Counted from the stretch's first letter, positions 32,717 through 42,168 are shown. The stretch is DNA of 64,000 nt from Betaproteobacteria bacterium UBA5216 (GCA_002412495.1 DHVE01000066.1:41459-105458); one strand, 5' to 3'. Notes: a model not told the origin generated them from the sequence alone. A program made the numbers and translations.

Positions 32717-33610
32717 TCAGTATCTCTTGGGGGCTGATGGCACTGACGGCGCCGATGGCGCGGCGCCGCTCACCACACCTTTTAATCGCGCGGCCAGCGC
32801 ATCGCGATCTTTCGCGGTGGCAATGCCGAGCACGCACACCGCGTACTGGCCACCGGGAATCGGATCGATCACCGCGGGGTAACCCGCCGTCTTCAACCTG
32901 GCCTCCAGCGCCTGTGCCGCTTGCTGATCCGCCATGCGCGCGACTTCCACGCGCAAGCGACCGCCCGCCCGCGTTGCTCCCTGACCTTCGGTAATTTCGG
33001 TTTCGAGTGACCACTCGTCAATTTGTTTCTGCGGCACCTTCCCGACCGGCTTGGGCTTTTCATTGCGCGGCGCGATGAAAAACTGCAACGGTTCGTCCAT
33101 CACGAATTCCTGTTTTTCATGGCGCACCGAAATACGGCCCTCGAGCAGACAGACCAGGTCCTGCGCATCAGTGGAACGCCCCCACACGTCGGTGCCGCGG
33201 ATGCCGGCGGTGATGGTGGAAATTTTTACGTTGACATCGCGCTCGGCGCGCTGCTTGCCGAAAATGCCGGTGGTAAAACGAAACGCGCCCTTCACCACAT
33301 CCAGCGTGGCGCCGACCACGGGATTATTGTCGGCGTTTTTCTTTTCCGTCAGATTATCCAGCGCGAGCGTGGCGTTCTCGCCCATCTTGACCGCGCTGCC
33401 CTCGGACATGCGCAGCATTACGCGGGCACGCTCGCCGGTAATCAACCGATCCTTGTTACTCAGCTCCATGCCGACCGTCAGCGGTTCGCGCTTGCCGGCG
33501 CGCTCCACCCAGGCAGGAGAGACCACGCCCTCGACCGTTAGCGTGCGGGCCGCCGCTGGCGTCACCAGAGCAGCCAGCATCACGGTCGCACCCAGCAAGT
33601 ACTTCCACAT
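32717..33610 (-). CDS. FecR-domain protein with C-terminal SPOR-like region
   Basis: This 297-residue exported protein starts MWKYLLGATVMLAALVTPAA, with cleavage likely near AAA-R. Residues 25-160 form a FecR-type beta domain (NKDRLITGERARVMLRMSEG, KGAFRFTTGIFGKQRAERDV, STITAGIRGTDVWGRS). The C-terminal part, RLRVEVARMADQQAAQALEA followed by RLKTAGYPAVIDPIPGGQYA, looks like a SPOR peptidoglycan-binding domain. Stand-alone FecR proteins of this kind are periplasmic and of unclear function. The tail ends in a Ser-Ala-Pro repeat from 9-base units (about 32733-32765). GAGGAGC precedes the ATG. Confidence 0.85.
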   Translation of the reverse strand: MWKYLLGATVMLAALVTPAAARTLTVEGVVSPAWVERAGKREPLTVGMELSNKDRLITGERARVMLRMSEGSAVKMGENATLALDNLTEKKNADNNPVVGATLDVVKGAFRFTTGIFGKQRAERDVNVKISTITAGIRGTDVWGRSTDAQDLVCLLEGRISVRHEKQEFVMDEPLQFFIAPRNEKPKPVGKVPQKQIDEWSLETEITEGQGATRAGGRLRVEVARMADQQAAQALEARLKTAGYPAVIDPIPGGQYAVCVLGIATAKDRDALAARLKGVVSGAAPSAPSVPSAPKRY

Positions 33611-33670
33611 AAGTCGCTCCTCGCGGGAAATCACAGCTATTCGTCGCGGATGTTACCAAAGGCTTACAGG

Positions 33671-33676
33671 TATAAT
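33671..33676 (+). promoter_or_regulatory. Possible -10 element upstream of leuS
   Basis: A perfect TATAAT lies 92 bases before the leuS ATG in the divergent gap with the FecR gene. No good -35 hexamer at 16-18 bases is seen, so this is a weak call. Confidence 0.3.
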
Positions 33677-33768
33677 CGTGACACAATTCACGTTTTCTGC
33701 ATTTAGTTGCAGTCTATCCCGATTCGTTCCCGTTCCTGTCCCGTTTCTTCTTGTCCTCTCCTCGTCCC

Positions 33769-36381
33769 ATGCAGCAAAAATACAACCCCCAAGTCATTGA
33801 ACGCGATGCCCAGGCCTTTTGGGACAACGCACGCGCGTTCGTCGCGGTTGAATCCCCCGGCAAGCCCAAATATTACTGCCTGTCGATGTTTCCGTATCCG
33901 TCGGGCAAGCTGCACATGGGCCACGTGCGCAATTACACCATCGGCGACGTGCTGACGCGTTATCACCGCATGAAAGGCTACAACGTGATGCAGCCCATGG
34001 GCTGGGACGCGTTCGGCCTGCCCGCCGAAAATGCCGCCATGGCCAACGGCGTGCCGCCGGCGAAGTGGACCTACGACAACATCGCCTACATGAAAAAGCA
34101 GTTGCAGTCGCTGGGCTTTGCCATCGACTGGAGCCGCGAGCTCACCACCTGCAAGCCCGAGTACTACCGCTGGAACCAGTGGCTGTTCCTGCGCATGCTG
34201 GAAAAAGGCATTGCCTACAAGAAAACTCAGGTGGTGAACTGGGACCCGGTCGATCAGACCGTACTCGCCAACGAGCAGGTAATAGACGGGCGCGGCTGGC
34301 GCACGGGTGCGGTGGTCGAGAAACGCGAGATTCCGGGTTACTACCTCGCAATCACTAAATACGCCGACGAACTGTTGAGCGCGCTCGACAAGCTGCCCGA
34401 CTGGCCCGAGCGCGTGCGCACCATGCAGGCCAACTGGATCGGCAAATCGTATGGTGTGCGGTTTGCGTTTCCCTATACCTTGGATGGCAAGGCGGAAAAA
34501 CTCTGGGTATTTACCACCCGCGCTGACACCATCATGGGCGTGACGTTTGTCGCGGTGGCCGCGGAACACCCGCTGGCCACGTATGCCGCAAAAACGAATC
34601 CAAAGCTCGCCGCCTTCATTGCCGAATGCAAACACGGCAGCGTGATGGAAGCCGACATGGCGACCATGGAAAAGAAAGGCATGCCCACCGGCATTTTTGT
34701 CGAGCATCCGTTGACCGGCGAAAAAACCGAAGTGTGGGTCGGCAATTACGTGCTGATGAGTTACGGTGAAGGCGCGGTAATGGCGGTGCCCGCACACGAT
34801 GAACGCGACTTCCATTTTGCCAAGCAGTACGGGCTTGCGATCAAGCCCGTGATCGATGTGGCGGGCAAGCCCTTCAGCACCGACGCCTGGCAGGAATGGT
34901 ATGCCGACAAGGAGCACGGCGCTTGCATAAATTCCCATAAATACAATGGGTTAAATTACTCCGCCGCCGTGGATGCCATCGCCGCCGACTTGGCAGTCAA
35001 GGGCTTGGGTGAGAAGCAGGTGCTGTATCGCCTGCGTGATTGGGGCGTGTCGCGCCAGCGTTACTGGGGCACGCCAATTCCGCTGATTTATTGCGGTGAT
35101 TGTGGTGACGTGCCGGTACCGGATACGGATTTGCCGGTGGTGCTGCCCGAGGATTGCGTGCCCGATGGCAGCGGCAATCCGTTGAACAAGCGCGCAGATT
35201 TCGTGAACGTGCCGTGCCCGAAATGTGGCAAGCCTGCGCGGCGCGAAACCGACACCATGGATACCTTCGTCGATTCGTCCTGGTACTACACGCACTTCGC
35301 CTGCACGGATCGCGCCAGCGGCATGGCCGACAAACACGTGAACTACTGGCTGCCGGTGGATCAATATATCGGCGGCATCGAACATGCGATTCTGCATCTG
35401 CTGTATTCGCGTTTTTGGACCAAGGTGATGCGCGATCTCGGCTTGGTCAACATGGACGAGCCGTTTGCGCGGCTGCTCACGCAGGGCATGGTGCTGAACG
35501 AAATTTTCTTCCGCAAACCCGAGAGCGGGCGAATCACCTATTACAACCCGGCCGACGTCGACATTAAAACCGACGACAAGGGAAACCGCATCGGTGCGGT
35601 GTTGCGCAGCGACGGGCAGCCCGTTGAATCCAGCGGCATCGGCACCATGTCGAAATCCAAAAACAACGGCGTCGATCCGCAGGCGTTGATGGAAGAATAC
35701 GGGGCGGACATCGCGCGTTTTTTCATGATGTTCACCGCGCCCCCCGAGCAGACGCTGGAATGGTCCGACAGCGGCGTTGAAGGCTCCGCGCGCTTTTTGC
35801 GGCGGTTGTGGAGCTTTGGTTACGATCTCTCGCAAGGCAGCACGCCGCTGACGGCAAAACTTGACGGCATTTCGCTGCCCAGCGATCTCGCTGACGCGCG
35901 CCGCGAAATTCACGCGGTGTTAAAACAGGCCAACTACGACATCGCGCGGCACCAGTTCAACACCGTCGCGTCGGCGGGCATGAAAATGCTCAACGCGCTG
36001 GAAGCCGCGCAGAAAAGCAAATCCGACGCGGCATTAAAACAAGCCGTGGTGCGCGAAGGGCTGTCGCTGCTGCTGCGCCTGCTGTCGCCGATGACGCCGC
36101 ACATCACGCATCAACTGTGGCGCGACCTGGGCTACGGCGACGATATACTCAACGCGCCGTGGCCGGAACCCGATGGCGCCGCGCTCACGCAGGACGAAGT
36201 CGAACTGGTGGTGCAGGTGAACGGCAAAAAACGTGGCAGCGTGCGTGTACCGCGCGAGGCCGACGCCAAGGCGATTGAAGCGATCACCCTGGCCGACACG
36301 GAAATCGCACGCACGCTCGATGGCAAGCCGGTGAAAAAATTCATCGTGGTGCCGGGCCGCCTGGTCAATGTGGTAATCTAA
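33769..36381 (+). CDS. leuS: Leucine-tRNA ligase
   Basis: This 870-residue class Ia aminoacyl-tRNA synthetase charges tRNA-Leu in the cytoplasm. The HIGH-type motif is MFPYPSGKLHMGHVRNYTIG, the KMSKS-type motif is GTMSKSKNNGVDPQALMEEY, and the CP1 editing domain contains LWVFTTRADTIMGVTFVAVA. Also visible are the zinc-like cysteines around CPKCGKPARRETDTMDTFVD and the C-terminal domain ending KPVKKFIVVPGRLVNVVI. Length is normal. I chose the ATG at 33769 (MQQKYNPQVIERDAQAFW) because relatives start with this segment; the 5' flank is pyrimidine-rich with no ribosome site. lptE, holA and the ligase gene follow in the same direction. Confidence 0.97.
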   Translation: MQQKYNPQVIERDAQAFWDNARAFVAVESPGKPKYYCLSMFPYPSGKLHMGHVRNYTIGDVLTRYHRMKGYNVMQPMGWDAFGLPAENAAMANGVPPAKWTYDNIAYMKKQLQSLGFAIDWSRELTTCKPEYYRWNQWLFLRMLEKGIAYKKTQVVNWDPVDQTVLANEQVIDGRGWRTGAVVEKREIPGYYLAITKYADELLSALDKLPDWPERVRTMQANWIGKSYGVRFAFPYTLDGKAEKLWVFTTRADTIMGVTFVAVAAEHPLATYAAKTNPKLAAFIAECKHGSVMEADMATMEKKGMPTGIFVEHPLTGEKTEVWVGNYVLMSYGEGAVMAVPAHDERDFHFAKQYGLAIKPVIDVAGKPFSTDAWQEWYADKEHGACINSHKYNGLNYSAAVDAIAADLAVKGLGEKQVLYRLRDWGVSRQRYWGTPIPLIYCGDCGDVPVPDTDLPVVLPEDCVPDGSGNPLNKRADFVNVPCPKCGKPARRETDTMDTFVDSSWYYTHFACTDRASGMADKHVNYWLPVDQYIGGIEHAILHLLYSRFWTKVMRDLGLVNMDEPFARLLTQGMVLNEIFFRKPESGRITYYNPADVDIKTDDKGNRIGAVLRSDGQPVESSGIGTMSKSKNNGVDPQALMEEYGADIARFFMMFTAPPEQTLEWSDSGVEGSARFLRRLWSFGYDLSQGSTPLTAKLDGISLPSDLADARREIHAVLKQANYDIARHQFNTVASAGMKMLNALEAAQKSKSDAALKQAVVREGLSLLLRLLSPMTPHITHQLWRDLGYGDDILNAPWPEPDGAALTQDEVELVVQVNGKKRGSVRVPREADAKAIEAITLADTEIARTLDGKPVKKFIVVPGRLVNVVI

Positions 36382-36386
36382 AGTAC

Positions 36387-36496
36387 AAGGATGAAGGCGG
36401 AGGGACGAAGGATGAAAACAGGCATTAGCGGCATGCACGGAGCGGCGGGAACCTCGCGGAAGGTTTTCAGCTTTCATCCTTCATCCTTCATCCTTA
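36387..36496. repeat. Inverted polypurine/polypyrimidine repeat over the lptE start
   Basis: The left arm (about 36387-36418) is built of AAGGATGAAGG-type units, and the right arm (about 36463-36496) of TCATCCT units repeated three times. The two are largely complementary, at least 11 perfect pairs at the ends. The hairpin would contain the lptE ribosome site and start codon, and the right arm is translated as part of the LptE signal peptide. Confidence 0.8.
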
Positions 36497-36972
36497 TTGC
36501 GGTATTGCTGCTGTCCGGCTGCGGCTTCCAACTACGCGGCGCCGCCCATCTGCCGTACGAAACCCTGCATGTCGCGGCCTCGACCACCTCGACCTTTGCC
36601 ACGCAGTTGCGCCGCGCGGTGACCTCGGGCAGCCAAACCAAAGTGGTGGACAATCCAAAAGAAGCGCAGGCCACGCTGCATGTACTGAGCGAGCAACGGC
36701 AAAAGACCATTCTGTCGTTGTCGGGCGGCGGACGCGTGCGCGAGTTTCAATTGATTTACCTGGTCTCGTACCGCGTGGCCGACAAGGACAACAAAGAGCT
36801 GCGCGCCCCCACGCAAATTCGCCTGCATCGCGATTTTTCGTTCAACGATTCCGACACGCTGTCGAAAGAATCCGAAGAAGCGCTGCTCTATCGCGACATG
36901 CAAACCGACGCCGTGAATCAACTGATGCGTCAGTTGCAGGCGACGCGCGCCACCGCCGCCGCCAGTCTGTAG
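36412..36972 (+). CDS. lptE: LPS-assembly lipoprotein LptE
   Basis: This protein of about 186 residues is the outer-membrane lipoprotein that plugs LptD during lipopolysaccharide insertion. The lipobox LLLSGC is followed by GFQLRGAAHLPYETLHVAAS, which is characteristic. The mature domain includes GGGRVREFQLIYLVSYRVAD and ends with DMQTDAVNQLMRQLQATRAT, as in relatives. I chose the start at 36412 because GGAGGG lies 7 bases before it; in-frame ATGs at 36391 and 36433 are alternatives. The signal peptide contains FHPSSFI, encoded by a tandem repeat. It lies between leuS and holA, its usual place. Confidence 0.92.
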   Translation: MKTGISGMHGAAGTSRKVFSFHPSSFILIAVLLLSGCGFQLRGAAHLPYETLHVAASTTSTFATQLRRAVTSGSQTKVVDNPKEAQATLHVLSEQRQKTILSLSGGGRVREFQLIYLVSYRVADKDNKELRAPTQIRLHRDFSFNDSDTLSKESEEALLYRDMQTDAVNQLMRQLQATRATAAASL

Positions 36973-37007
36973 CGGCCCGCCTCTCGCCGGCCTCTCGTTA
37001 CCCGCGC

Positions 37008-38033
37008 GTGCGACTGTCTTCCGAACAACTGGCCGCGCAGCTCGCGCGCGAATTAAAGCCGCTCTACACCGTGTTCGGCGACGAGCCGCTGCTGGCGCTT
37101 GAGGCCGGCGACCGCATCCGAGCCAAGGCGCGCGCCGAAGGCTATATCGAGCGCGAAGTGCTTACCGTGGATACATCGTTCAAATGGCCGCAGCTCATGA
37201 TGGCGGCGCAATCGCAGTCGCTGTTCGCCTCGCGCAAACTGCTGGACTTGCGCATTCCGAACGGCAAGCCTGGCACGGATGGCAGCGAAGCGTTACAGAC
37301 GTTCTGCGTGTCGCTACCTGCTGATACCGTCACGCTGATTACGCTGCCCGGTATCGACTGGCGCGCGCAAAAAGCCGGCTGGTTTGAAGCGCTCGATGGG
37401 GCCGGCGTCACGGTGGAAGCCAAGGCCGTGTCGCGCAAGGCGTTGCCGCAATGGCTGGCCGCGCGTCTCAAGGCGCAAGGACAGGACGCCGACGCCGAAG
37501 CGCTCGCCTTTATCACCGATCGCGTGGAAGGCAACCTGATGGCTGCGTTTCAGGAAGTGCAAAAACTCGCGCTGCTGTTTCCGCCGGGTCCAATCAGTTT
37601 TGAGCAGATACGCGAAGCGGTGCTCGACGTGGCGCGTTTCGATGTTTTTCATCTGGGCCTGGCGATGCTCGAAGGCGACGCGTTGCGCCTCACGCGCATG
37701 CTCGACGGCCTCAAAGGCGAAGGTGCCGCGCCGCCAATGGCGCTGTGGGCCGTGTGCGAGGAAATCCGCGCCATCGGCCGCACGCTCGTCGCCGCCGAAT
37801 CGGGCCGTCCGCTCGGCACGGTATGGCGCGACGCCAAGGTGTGGGGCGTGCCGCATCAAACCGCCATGCAGCAAAATCTCGCGCGCTTTTCCAAAGCACA
37901 GGTCGCGCAGGGTCTGCGCCACGCCGCCGCCATCGACCGCATGGTCAAGGGCCTGGCAAAAGGCGACGTTTGGGATGAGTTGCTGCAACTTGCGATGCGG
38001 TTTTCACGTAAACGCGCCGCCGTACGCGCCTAG
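37008..38033 (+). CDS. holA: DNA polymerase III subunit delta
   Basis: This 341-residue clamp-loader subunit opens the beta sliding clamp and forms the gamma complex with tau/gamma and delta-prime. It begins MRLSSEQLAAQLARELKPLY with a GTG start. The segment TVFGDEPLLALEAGDRIRAK matches the family, and the middle contains ITDRVEGNLMAAFQEVQKLA and QIREAVLDVARFDVFHLGLA. The C-terminal collar domain ends LQLAMRFSRKRAAVRA. It lies 35 bases after lptE, and this leuS-lptE-holA order is common in Proteobacteria. Confidence 0.93.
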   Translation: MRLSSEQLAAQLARELKPLYTVFGDEPLLALEAGDRIRAKARAEGYIEREVLTVDTSFKWPQLMMAAQSQSLFASRKLLDLRIPNGKPGTDGSEALQTFCVSLPADTVTLITLPGIDWRAQKAGWFEALDGAGVTVEAKAVSRKALPQWLAARLKAQGQDADAEALAFITDRVEGNLMAAFQEVQKLALLFPPGPISFEQIREAVLDVARFDVFHLGLAMLEGDALRLTRMLDGLKGEGAAPPMALWAVCEEIRAIGRTLVAAESGRPLGTVWRDAKVWGVPHQTAMQQNLARFSKAQVAQGLRHAAAIDRMVKGLAKGDVWDELLQLAMRFSRKRAAVRA

Positions 38034-38084
38034 CACGGCCCCGGGGCAAACCTTCTCCACCAATACAAGGCAAGGAACCGGCGA

Positions 38085-38945
38085 ATGACAAAGACGATAG
38101 GGATAGCGGCGGCGCTTGCGCTCTGGATATTTTTCGCGCCCGCCACGCACGCACAACGTGCGGAAACACCCGTCGCGCCGGCGGCTTTGCTCGCCAATGT
38201 CGCTGGCGACAACATCGATCCCAAACCCTATCTCGTCAGCGAAAAATATGATGGTGTGCGCGGATTGTGGGACGGCCAGACGCTACGCACGCGCGCGGGC
38301 AATGTCATTGCGGCACCGGCATGGTTTATTGCCAGACTGCCCAAGCGCACACTGGATGGCGAATTGTGGCTGGCACGCGGGCAATTCGAAAAGCTGTCGG
38401 GGATCGTGCGTAAATCAATGCCACAGGATGACGAATGGCGGCAGGTCAAATACCTGGTGTTCGAATTACCCGGCGCGCCCGGAACGTTCGAGGAACGCTA
38501 CGCGGAAATCAAACGCATCACGGCGCAAACAGGCTTTGCGCAACTCGCCGCCGTCGAGCAGTTTCGCGTCAAAGACAATGCCGCGCTCAAGCAAAAGCTC
38601 GCGGAAACTGTTCGCGCGGGCGGCGAGGGCTTGATGCTGCATCGCGCCGATGCGCTTTATGTCACCAGCCGCAACGACGCGCTGCTCAAGCTGAAACCGC
38701 TCGACGACGCCGAAGCCACCGTCACCGGTTACGTGCCCGGCAAAGGCAAATACGCCGGCAAGATGGGCGCACTGCAAGTCGAAACCGCAGACGGCAAACG
38801 CTTTCAAATCGGCACCGGCTTTACGGACGCGGTGCGCGACAAGCCACCCGCGATAGGCACGCAGATTACCTACACCTATCGCGGCCTCACCAGCAAGGGC
38901 CTGCCGCGCTTCGCGAGTTATTTGCGGGTGCGTGACACCTTTTGA
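38085..38945 (+). CDS. Periplasmic ATP-dependent DNA ligase (LigE-type)
   Basis: This 286-residue minimal ATP-dependent DNA ligase has a signal peptide (MTKTIGIAAALALWIFFAPA-THAQ), typical of bacterial Lig E, which is exported and implicated in extracellular or incoming DNA. The nucleotidyltransferase motif I is LVSEKYDGVRGLWDG, with Lys54 as AMP acceptor; motif III lies at VFELPGAP, motif IV at GGEGLMLHRADALY and motif V at ALLKLKPLDDAEATV. The OB-fold follows, ending RFASYLRVRDTF. All key motifs are intact. It lies 51 bases after holA and probably shares its transcript. Confidence 0.9.
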   Translation: MTKTIGIAAALALWIFFAPATHAQRAETPVAPAALLANVAGDNIDPKPYLVSEKYDGVRGLWDGQTLRTRAGNVIAAPAWFIARLPKRTLDGELWLARGQFEKLSGIVRKSMPQDDEWRQVKYLVFELPGAPGTFEERYAEIKRITAQTGFAQLAAVEQFRVKDNAALKQKLAETVRAGGEGLMLHRADALYVTSRNDALLKLKPLDDAEATVTGYVPGKGKYAGKMGALQVETADGKRFQIGTGFTDAVRDKPPAIGTQITYTYRGLTSKGLPRFASYLRVRDTF

Positions 38946-39051
38946 ACGATTCACCGTCGCGCGCGACGACCGGGCAAAATAGCCGGCCATCCCCCGCACG
39001 GCGGTTCGGCATGGCACGCCAACCCCTTGTTAAACAGGGTAAAATCCTCCG

Positions 39052-40308
39052 ATGGATGTGCAAACTTACATGCAGGGCGTAGGCCGGCAGGCGCGTGCAG
39101 CGTCGCGGCTGATTGCCAAGGCGGGCACCGCCGCCAAGAACAAGGCGTTGACAGTAACGGCGCAGGCGATTGAGCGCTCGTCGCAATCATTGCTCGACGC
39201 CAACGCGCGCGATGTTGCGGAAGCGCGCCACAAAAAACTCGACGAAGCGGCGATAGACCGGCTGATCCTCACGCCCAAAACCATTGCGGCGATGGCCGAC
39301 GGATTGCGGCAAATCGCGGCATTGCCCGATCCCATAGGCGAAATCAGCGGCCTGAAATACCGGCCTTCCGGCATACAGGTCGGCCAGATGCGCGTGCCGC
39401 TGGGCGTGGTCGGCATCATTTACGAATCGCGCCCCAACGTAACGGCGGACGCGGCGGGCTTGTGTCTCAAATCCGGCAACGCGGCGATTCTGCGCGGCGG
39501 CTCGGAAGCGCTGCATTCCAATCAGGCGATTGCCGCGTGCGTGCGCGAGGGGCTGGCCGCCGCGAATCTTCCCGAAACCGTGGTGCAGGTCATCGAAACC
39601 GCCGACCGCGCGGCCGTGGGCGAACTCATCACCATGCGCGACTTTGTCGATGTGATCGTACCGCGCGGCGGCAAGAGTCTGATCGAGCGCCTGCTGCGCG
39701 AATCACGCATCCCGATGATTCAGCATCTCGACGGCGTGTGTCACGTATACATCGACGACAAGGCCGATATCGACAAGGCGATTCGCGTTGCCGACAATGC
39801 CAAGACGCAGCGCCTGGGTGTGTGTAACGCCATGGAAACGCTGCTGGTGGCGCGCGGCATTGCGCAAAAAATTCTGCCGCCGCTGTGCGCGATTTACCTG
39901 CAAAAAGGCATCGAACTGCGCGGCGACGACACGGCGCGCGACATCGTGCCGGAAATGAGCGCGGCACGAGACGAAGACTGGTACACCGAATATCTCGCCG
40001 CGATTCTGTCCGTGCGCGTGGTCAATGATCTCGATCAGGCCATCGAACACATCAACACTTACGGCTCGCGCCACACCGACGCCATCGTGACCGAAGACTT
40101 GTCGCGCGCGCGGCGTTTTATCGCTGAAGTCGATTCCAGCTCGGTGATGGTCAACGCCTCGACACGATTTGCCGATGGCTACGAATACGGCCTCGGCGCG
40201 GAAATCGGCATCTCCACCGACAAGCTGCATGCGCGCGGGCCGGTGGGGCTGGAAGGATTGACGTCGCTCAAGTACGTCGTGTTCGGCGATGGACACATCA
40301 GGGCGTGA
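39052..40308 (+). CDS. proA: Glutamate-5-semialdehyde dehydrogenase (gamma-glutamyl phosphate reductase)
   Basis: This 418-residue aldehyde-dehydrogenase-fold enzyme of proline synthesis reduces gamma-glutamyl phosphate with NADPH. The N-terminus is MDVQTYMQGVGRQARAASRL. NADP-binding segments include GVVGIIYESRPNVTADAAGL and NAAILRGGSEALHSNQAIA. The catalytic Cys lies in AKTQRLGVCNAMETLLVARG, and the C-terminal signature is GYEYGLGAEIGISTDKLHAR. Length is normal. proB is not in the window. It follows the ligase gene by 106 bases. Confidence 0.95.
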   Translation: MDVQTYMQGVGRQARAASRLIAKAGTAAKNKALTVTAQAIERSSQSLLDANARDVAEARHKKLDEAAIDRLILTPKTIAAMADGLRQIAALPDPIGEISGLKYRPSGIQVGQMRVPLGVVGIIYESRPNVTADAAGLCLKSGNAAILRGGSEALHSNQAIAACVREGLAAANLPETVVQVIETADRAAVGELITMRDFVDVIVPRGGKSLIERLLRESRIPMIQHLDGVCHVYIDDKADIDKAIRVADNAKTQRLGVCNAMETLLVARGIAQKILPPLCAIYLQKGIELRGDDTARDIVPEMSAARDEDWYTEYLAAILSVRVVNDLDQAIEHINTYGSRHTDAIVTEDLSRARRFIAEVDSSSVMVNASTRFADGYEYGLGAEIGISTDKLHARGPVGLEGLTSLKYVVFGDGHIRA

Positions 40309-40410
40309 ACAGGTGTACGGGTTAACGCGCAAACGAGTAGCCACGACACTGCCGGCACGCATTTATCCCGTTAACCCGCTCACTCGCTCACCCGTTCACG
40401 TGGTTTAAAA

Positions 40411-42168
40411 ATGCCCAAGCTAATCGAAGTCAAAGTCCCCGCCATCGGCGACTTTAAAAATATTCCCGTCATCGAATTACTGGTGAAGCCGGGTGACACC
40501 GTTAAGCCGGAAGACGCGCTGGTCACGCTGGAATCCGACAAAGCCACGCTCGATGTGCCCGCGCCCGCTGCGGGCGTGGTCAAGGAGCTCAAGGTCAAAC
40601 TCGGCGACAAGCTGTCGGAAGGTTCGTTGATACTGATCCTGGAAACCATCGACGCAGGCGCGGCGGCAAGCGCGCCGCCGCCATCTCCGGCACCATCGAA
40701 AACGGCCGCACCACCAACCCCCACGCCTCACGCCTCACCCCTCAAGCCTCTCACGCAAGCCGACATACACACCGAAGTACTAGTGCTCGGCGCCGGCCCC
40801 GGCGGCTACACCGCCGCGTTTCGTGCCGCCGACCTGGGCAAGAAAGTCGTGCTGGTTGAACGTTACCCGACGCTGGGCGGCGTGTGTCTGAACGTCGGCT
40901 GCATACCCTCAAAAGCATTGCTGCACGTGGCCAAGGTCATTACCGAGGCCGAAGAAGCCGCTCATACCGGCATCGCTTTCGGCAAGCCTGCCATTGATAT
41001 CGACAAGCTGCGAGCCTGGAAATCCGGCGTGGTCGGCAAGCTCACCAAGGGGCTGTCGGGGTTGGCGAAGCAGCGCAAGGTGCAAGTCGTCACTGGGCGC
41101 GGAGAGTTTGTGTCGCCGCATACAATCAAGGTTGAAACCACCGAGGGCGTAAAAACCATCGCGTTTGAAAACTGCATCATCGCGGCCGGCTCGTCGGTGG
41201 CGCGCATTCCGGGCTTTCCATATGACGACAAACGCATTGTTGATTCCACCGGCGCGCTGGAACTCGAAGCGATTCCGAAGCGCCTGCTGATTGTCGGCGG
41301 CGGCATCATCGGGCTGGAAATGGCCACGGTTTATGACGCTCTCGGCAGCAAGGTCACCGTCGTGGAGTTGATGGACGCGCTGATTCCCGGCGCGGATCAG
41401 GACATTGTGCGCGTGCTGCAAAAACGCATCGCCAAGCGCTACGAAAAAATTCTTTTAAAAACAAAGGTTTCCAAAATCGAAGCGCTGAAGGAAGGACTCC
41501 AGGTTACCTTCGACGCGGGCGGCACGATCAGCACCGACACCTTCGACGCCATATTAATGGCGGTGGGCCGCCGTCCCAACGGCCGTGACATCAAGGCCGA
41601 CTTGGCGGGCGTGACCGTCAATGAACGCGGCTTCATCCCCGTCGACAAGCAAATGCGCACCAACGTGCCACACATCCACGCCATCGGCGACATCTGCGGC
41701 GAACCGATGCTTGCGCACAAGGCATCGCACGAAGCCAAGATCGCCGCCGAGGTCATCGCCGGACACAAGGCGTTTTTCGACGCGCGCACGATCCCGTCCG
41801 TCGCCTACACCGATCCGGAAATCGCGTGGATGGGCCTCACCGAAACACAGGCCAAGGCGCAGGGCATCGAGTTCGAAAAGGCGGTATTCCCGTGGGCCGC
41901 CAGCGGCCGCGCGTTGTCCACCGGGCGCGACGACGGCATGACCAAGCTGCTGATTGACAAGAACACGCGTCGCGTACTGGGCGCGGCGATCGTGGGTGTG
42001 AATGCCGGCGAACTGATCGCCGAAGCTGTGCTGGCGCTGGAGATGGGCGCCGATGCGTCGGACCTTTGTCTCACCATCCATCCGCATCCGACACTGTCGG
42101 AAACGGTTGCATTCGCCGCTGAAATCGCCGAAGGTTCGATTACCGATCTTTACCTGCCCAAACGCTAG
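40411..42168 (+). CDS. lpdA: Dihydrolipoyl dehydrogenase with N-terminal lipoyl domain
   Basis: This 585-residue E3 component reoxidises dihydrolipoamide with NAD. An N-terminal lipoyl domain (1 to about 80) carries the lipoylated Lys in VTLESDKATLDVPAP. An Ala/Pro-rich linker (about 85-112) contains a tandem repeat. The flavoprotein domain has VLVLGAGPGGYTAAFRAADL, the redox disulfide GGVCLNVGCIPSKALLH, the second GxGxxG (LLIVGGGIIGLEMATVYDAL) and the His-Glu pair in TIHPHPTLSETVAF. The lipoyl-E3 fusion is common in proteobacterial pyruvate dehydrogenase operons, but no aceE or aceF lies beside it here. Confidence 0.95.
   Translation: MPKLIEVKVPAIGDFKNIPVIELLVKPGDTVKPEDALVTLESDKATLDVPAPAAGVVKELKVKLGDKLSEGSLILILETIDAGAAASAPPPSPAPSKTAAPPTPTPHASPLKPLTQADIHTEVLVLGAGPGGYTAAFRAADLGKKVVLVERYPTLGGVCLNVGCIPSKALLHVAKVITEAEEAAHTGIAFGKPAIDIDKLRAWKSGVVGKLTKGLSGLAKQRKVQVVTGRGEFVSPHTIKVETTEGVKTIAFENCIIAAGSSVARIPGFPYDDKRIVDSTGALELEAIPKRLLIVGGGIIGLEMATVYDALGSKVTVVELMDALIPGADQDIVRVLQKRIAKRYEKILLKTKVSKIEALKEGLQVTFDAGGTISTDTFDAILMAVGRRPNGRDIKADLAGVTVNERGFIPVDKQMRTNVPHIHAIGDICGEPMLAHKASHEAKIAAEVIAGHKAFFDARTIPSVAYTDPEIAWMGLTETQAKAQGIEFEKAVFPWAASGRALSTGRDDGMTKLLIDKNTRRVLGAAIVGVNAGELIAEAVLALEMGADASDLCLTIHPHPTLSETVAFAAEIAEGSITDLYLPKR
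40722..40755. repeat. 7-bp tandem repeat in the lpdA linker
   Basis: About five degenerate units of ACGCCTC type encode a Thr-Pro-His-Ala-Ser-Pro stretch between the lipoyl and flavin domains. Because the unit is not a multiple of three, changes in copy number here would shift the frame unless three units change at once. Confidence 0.75.
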
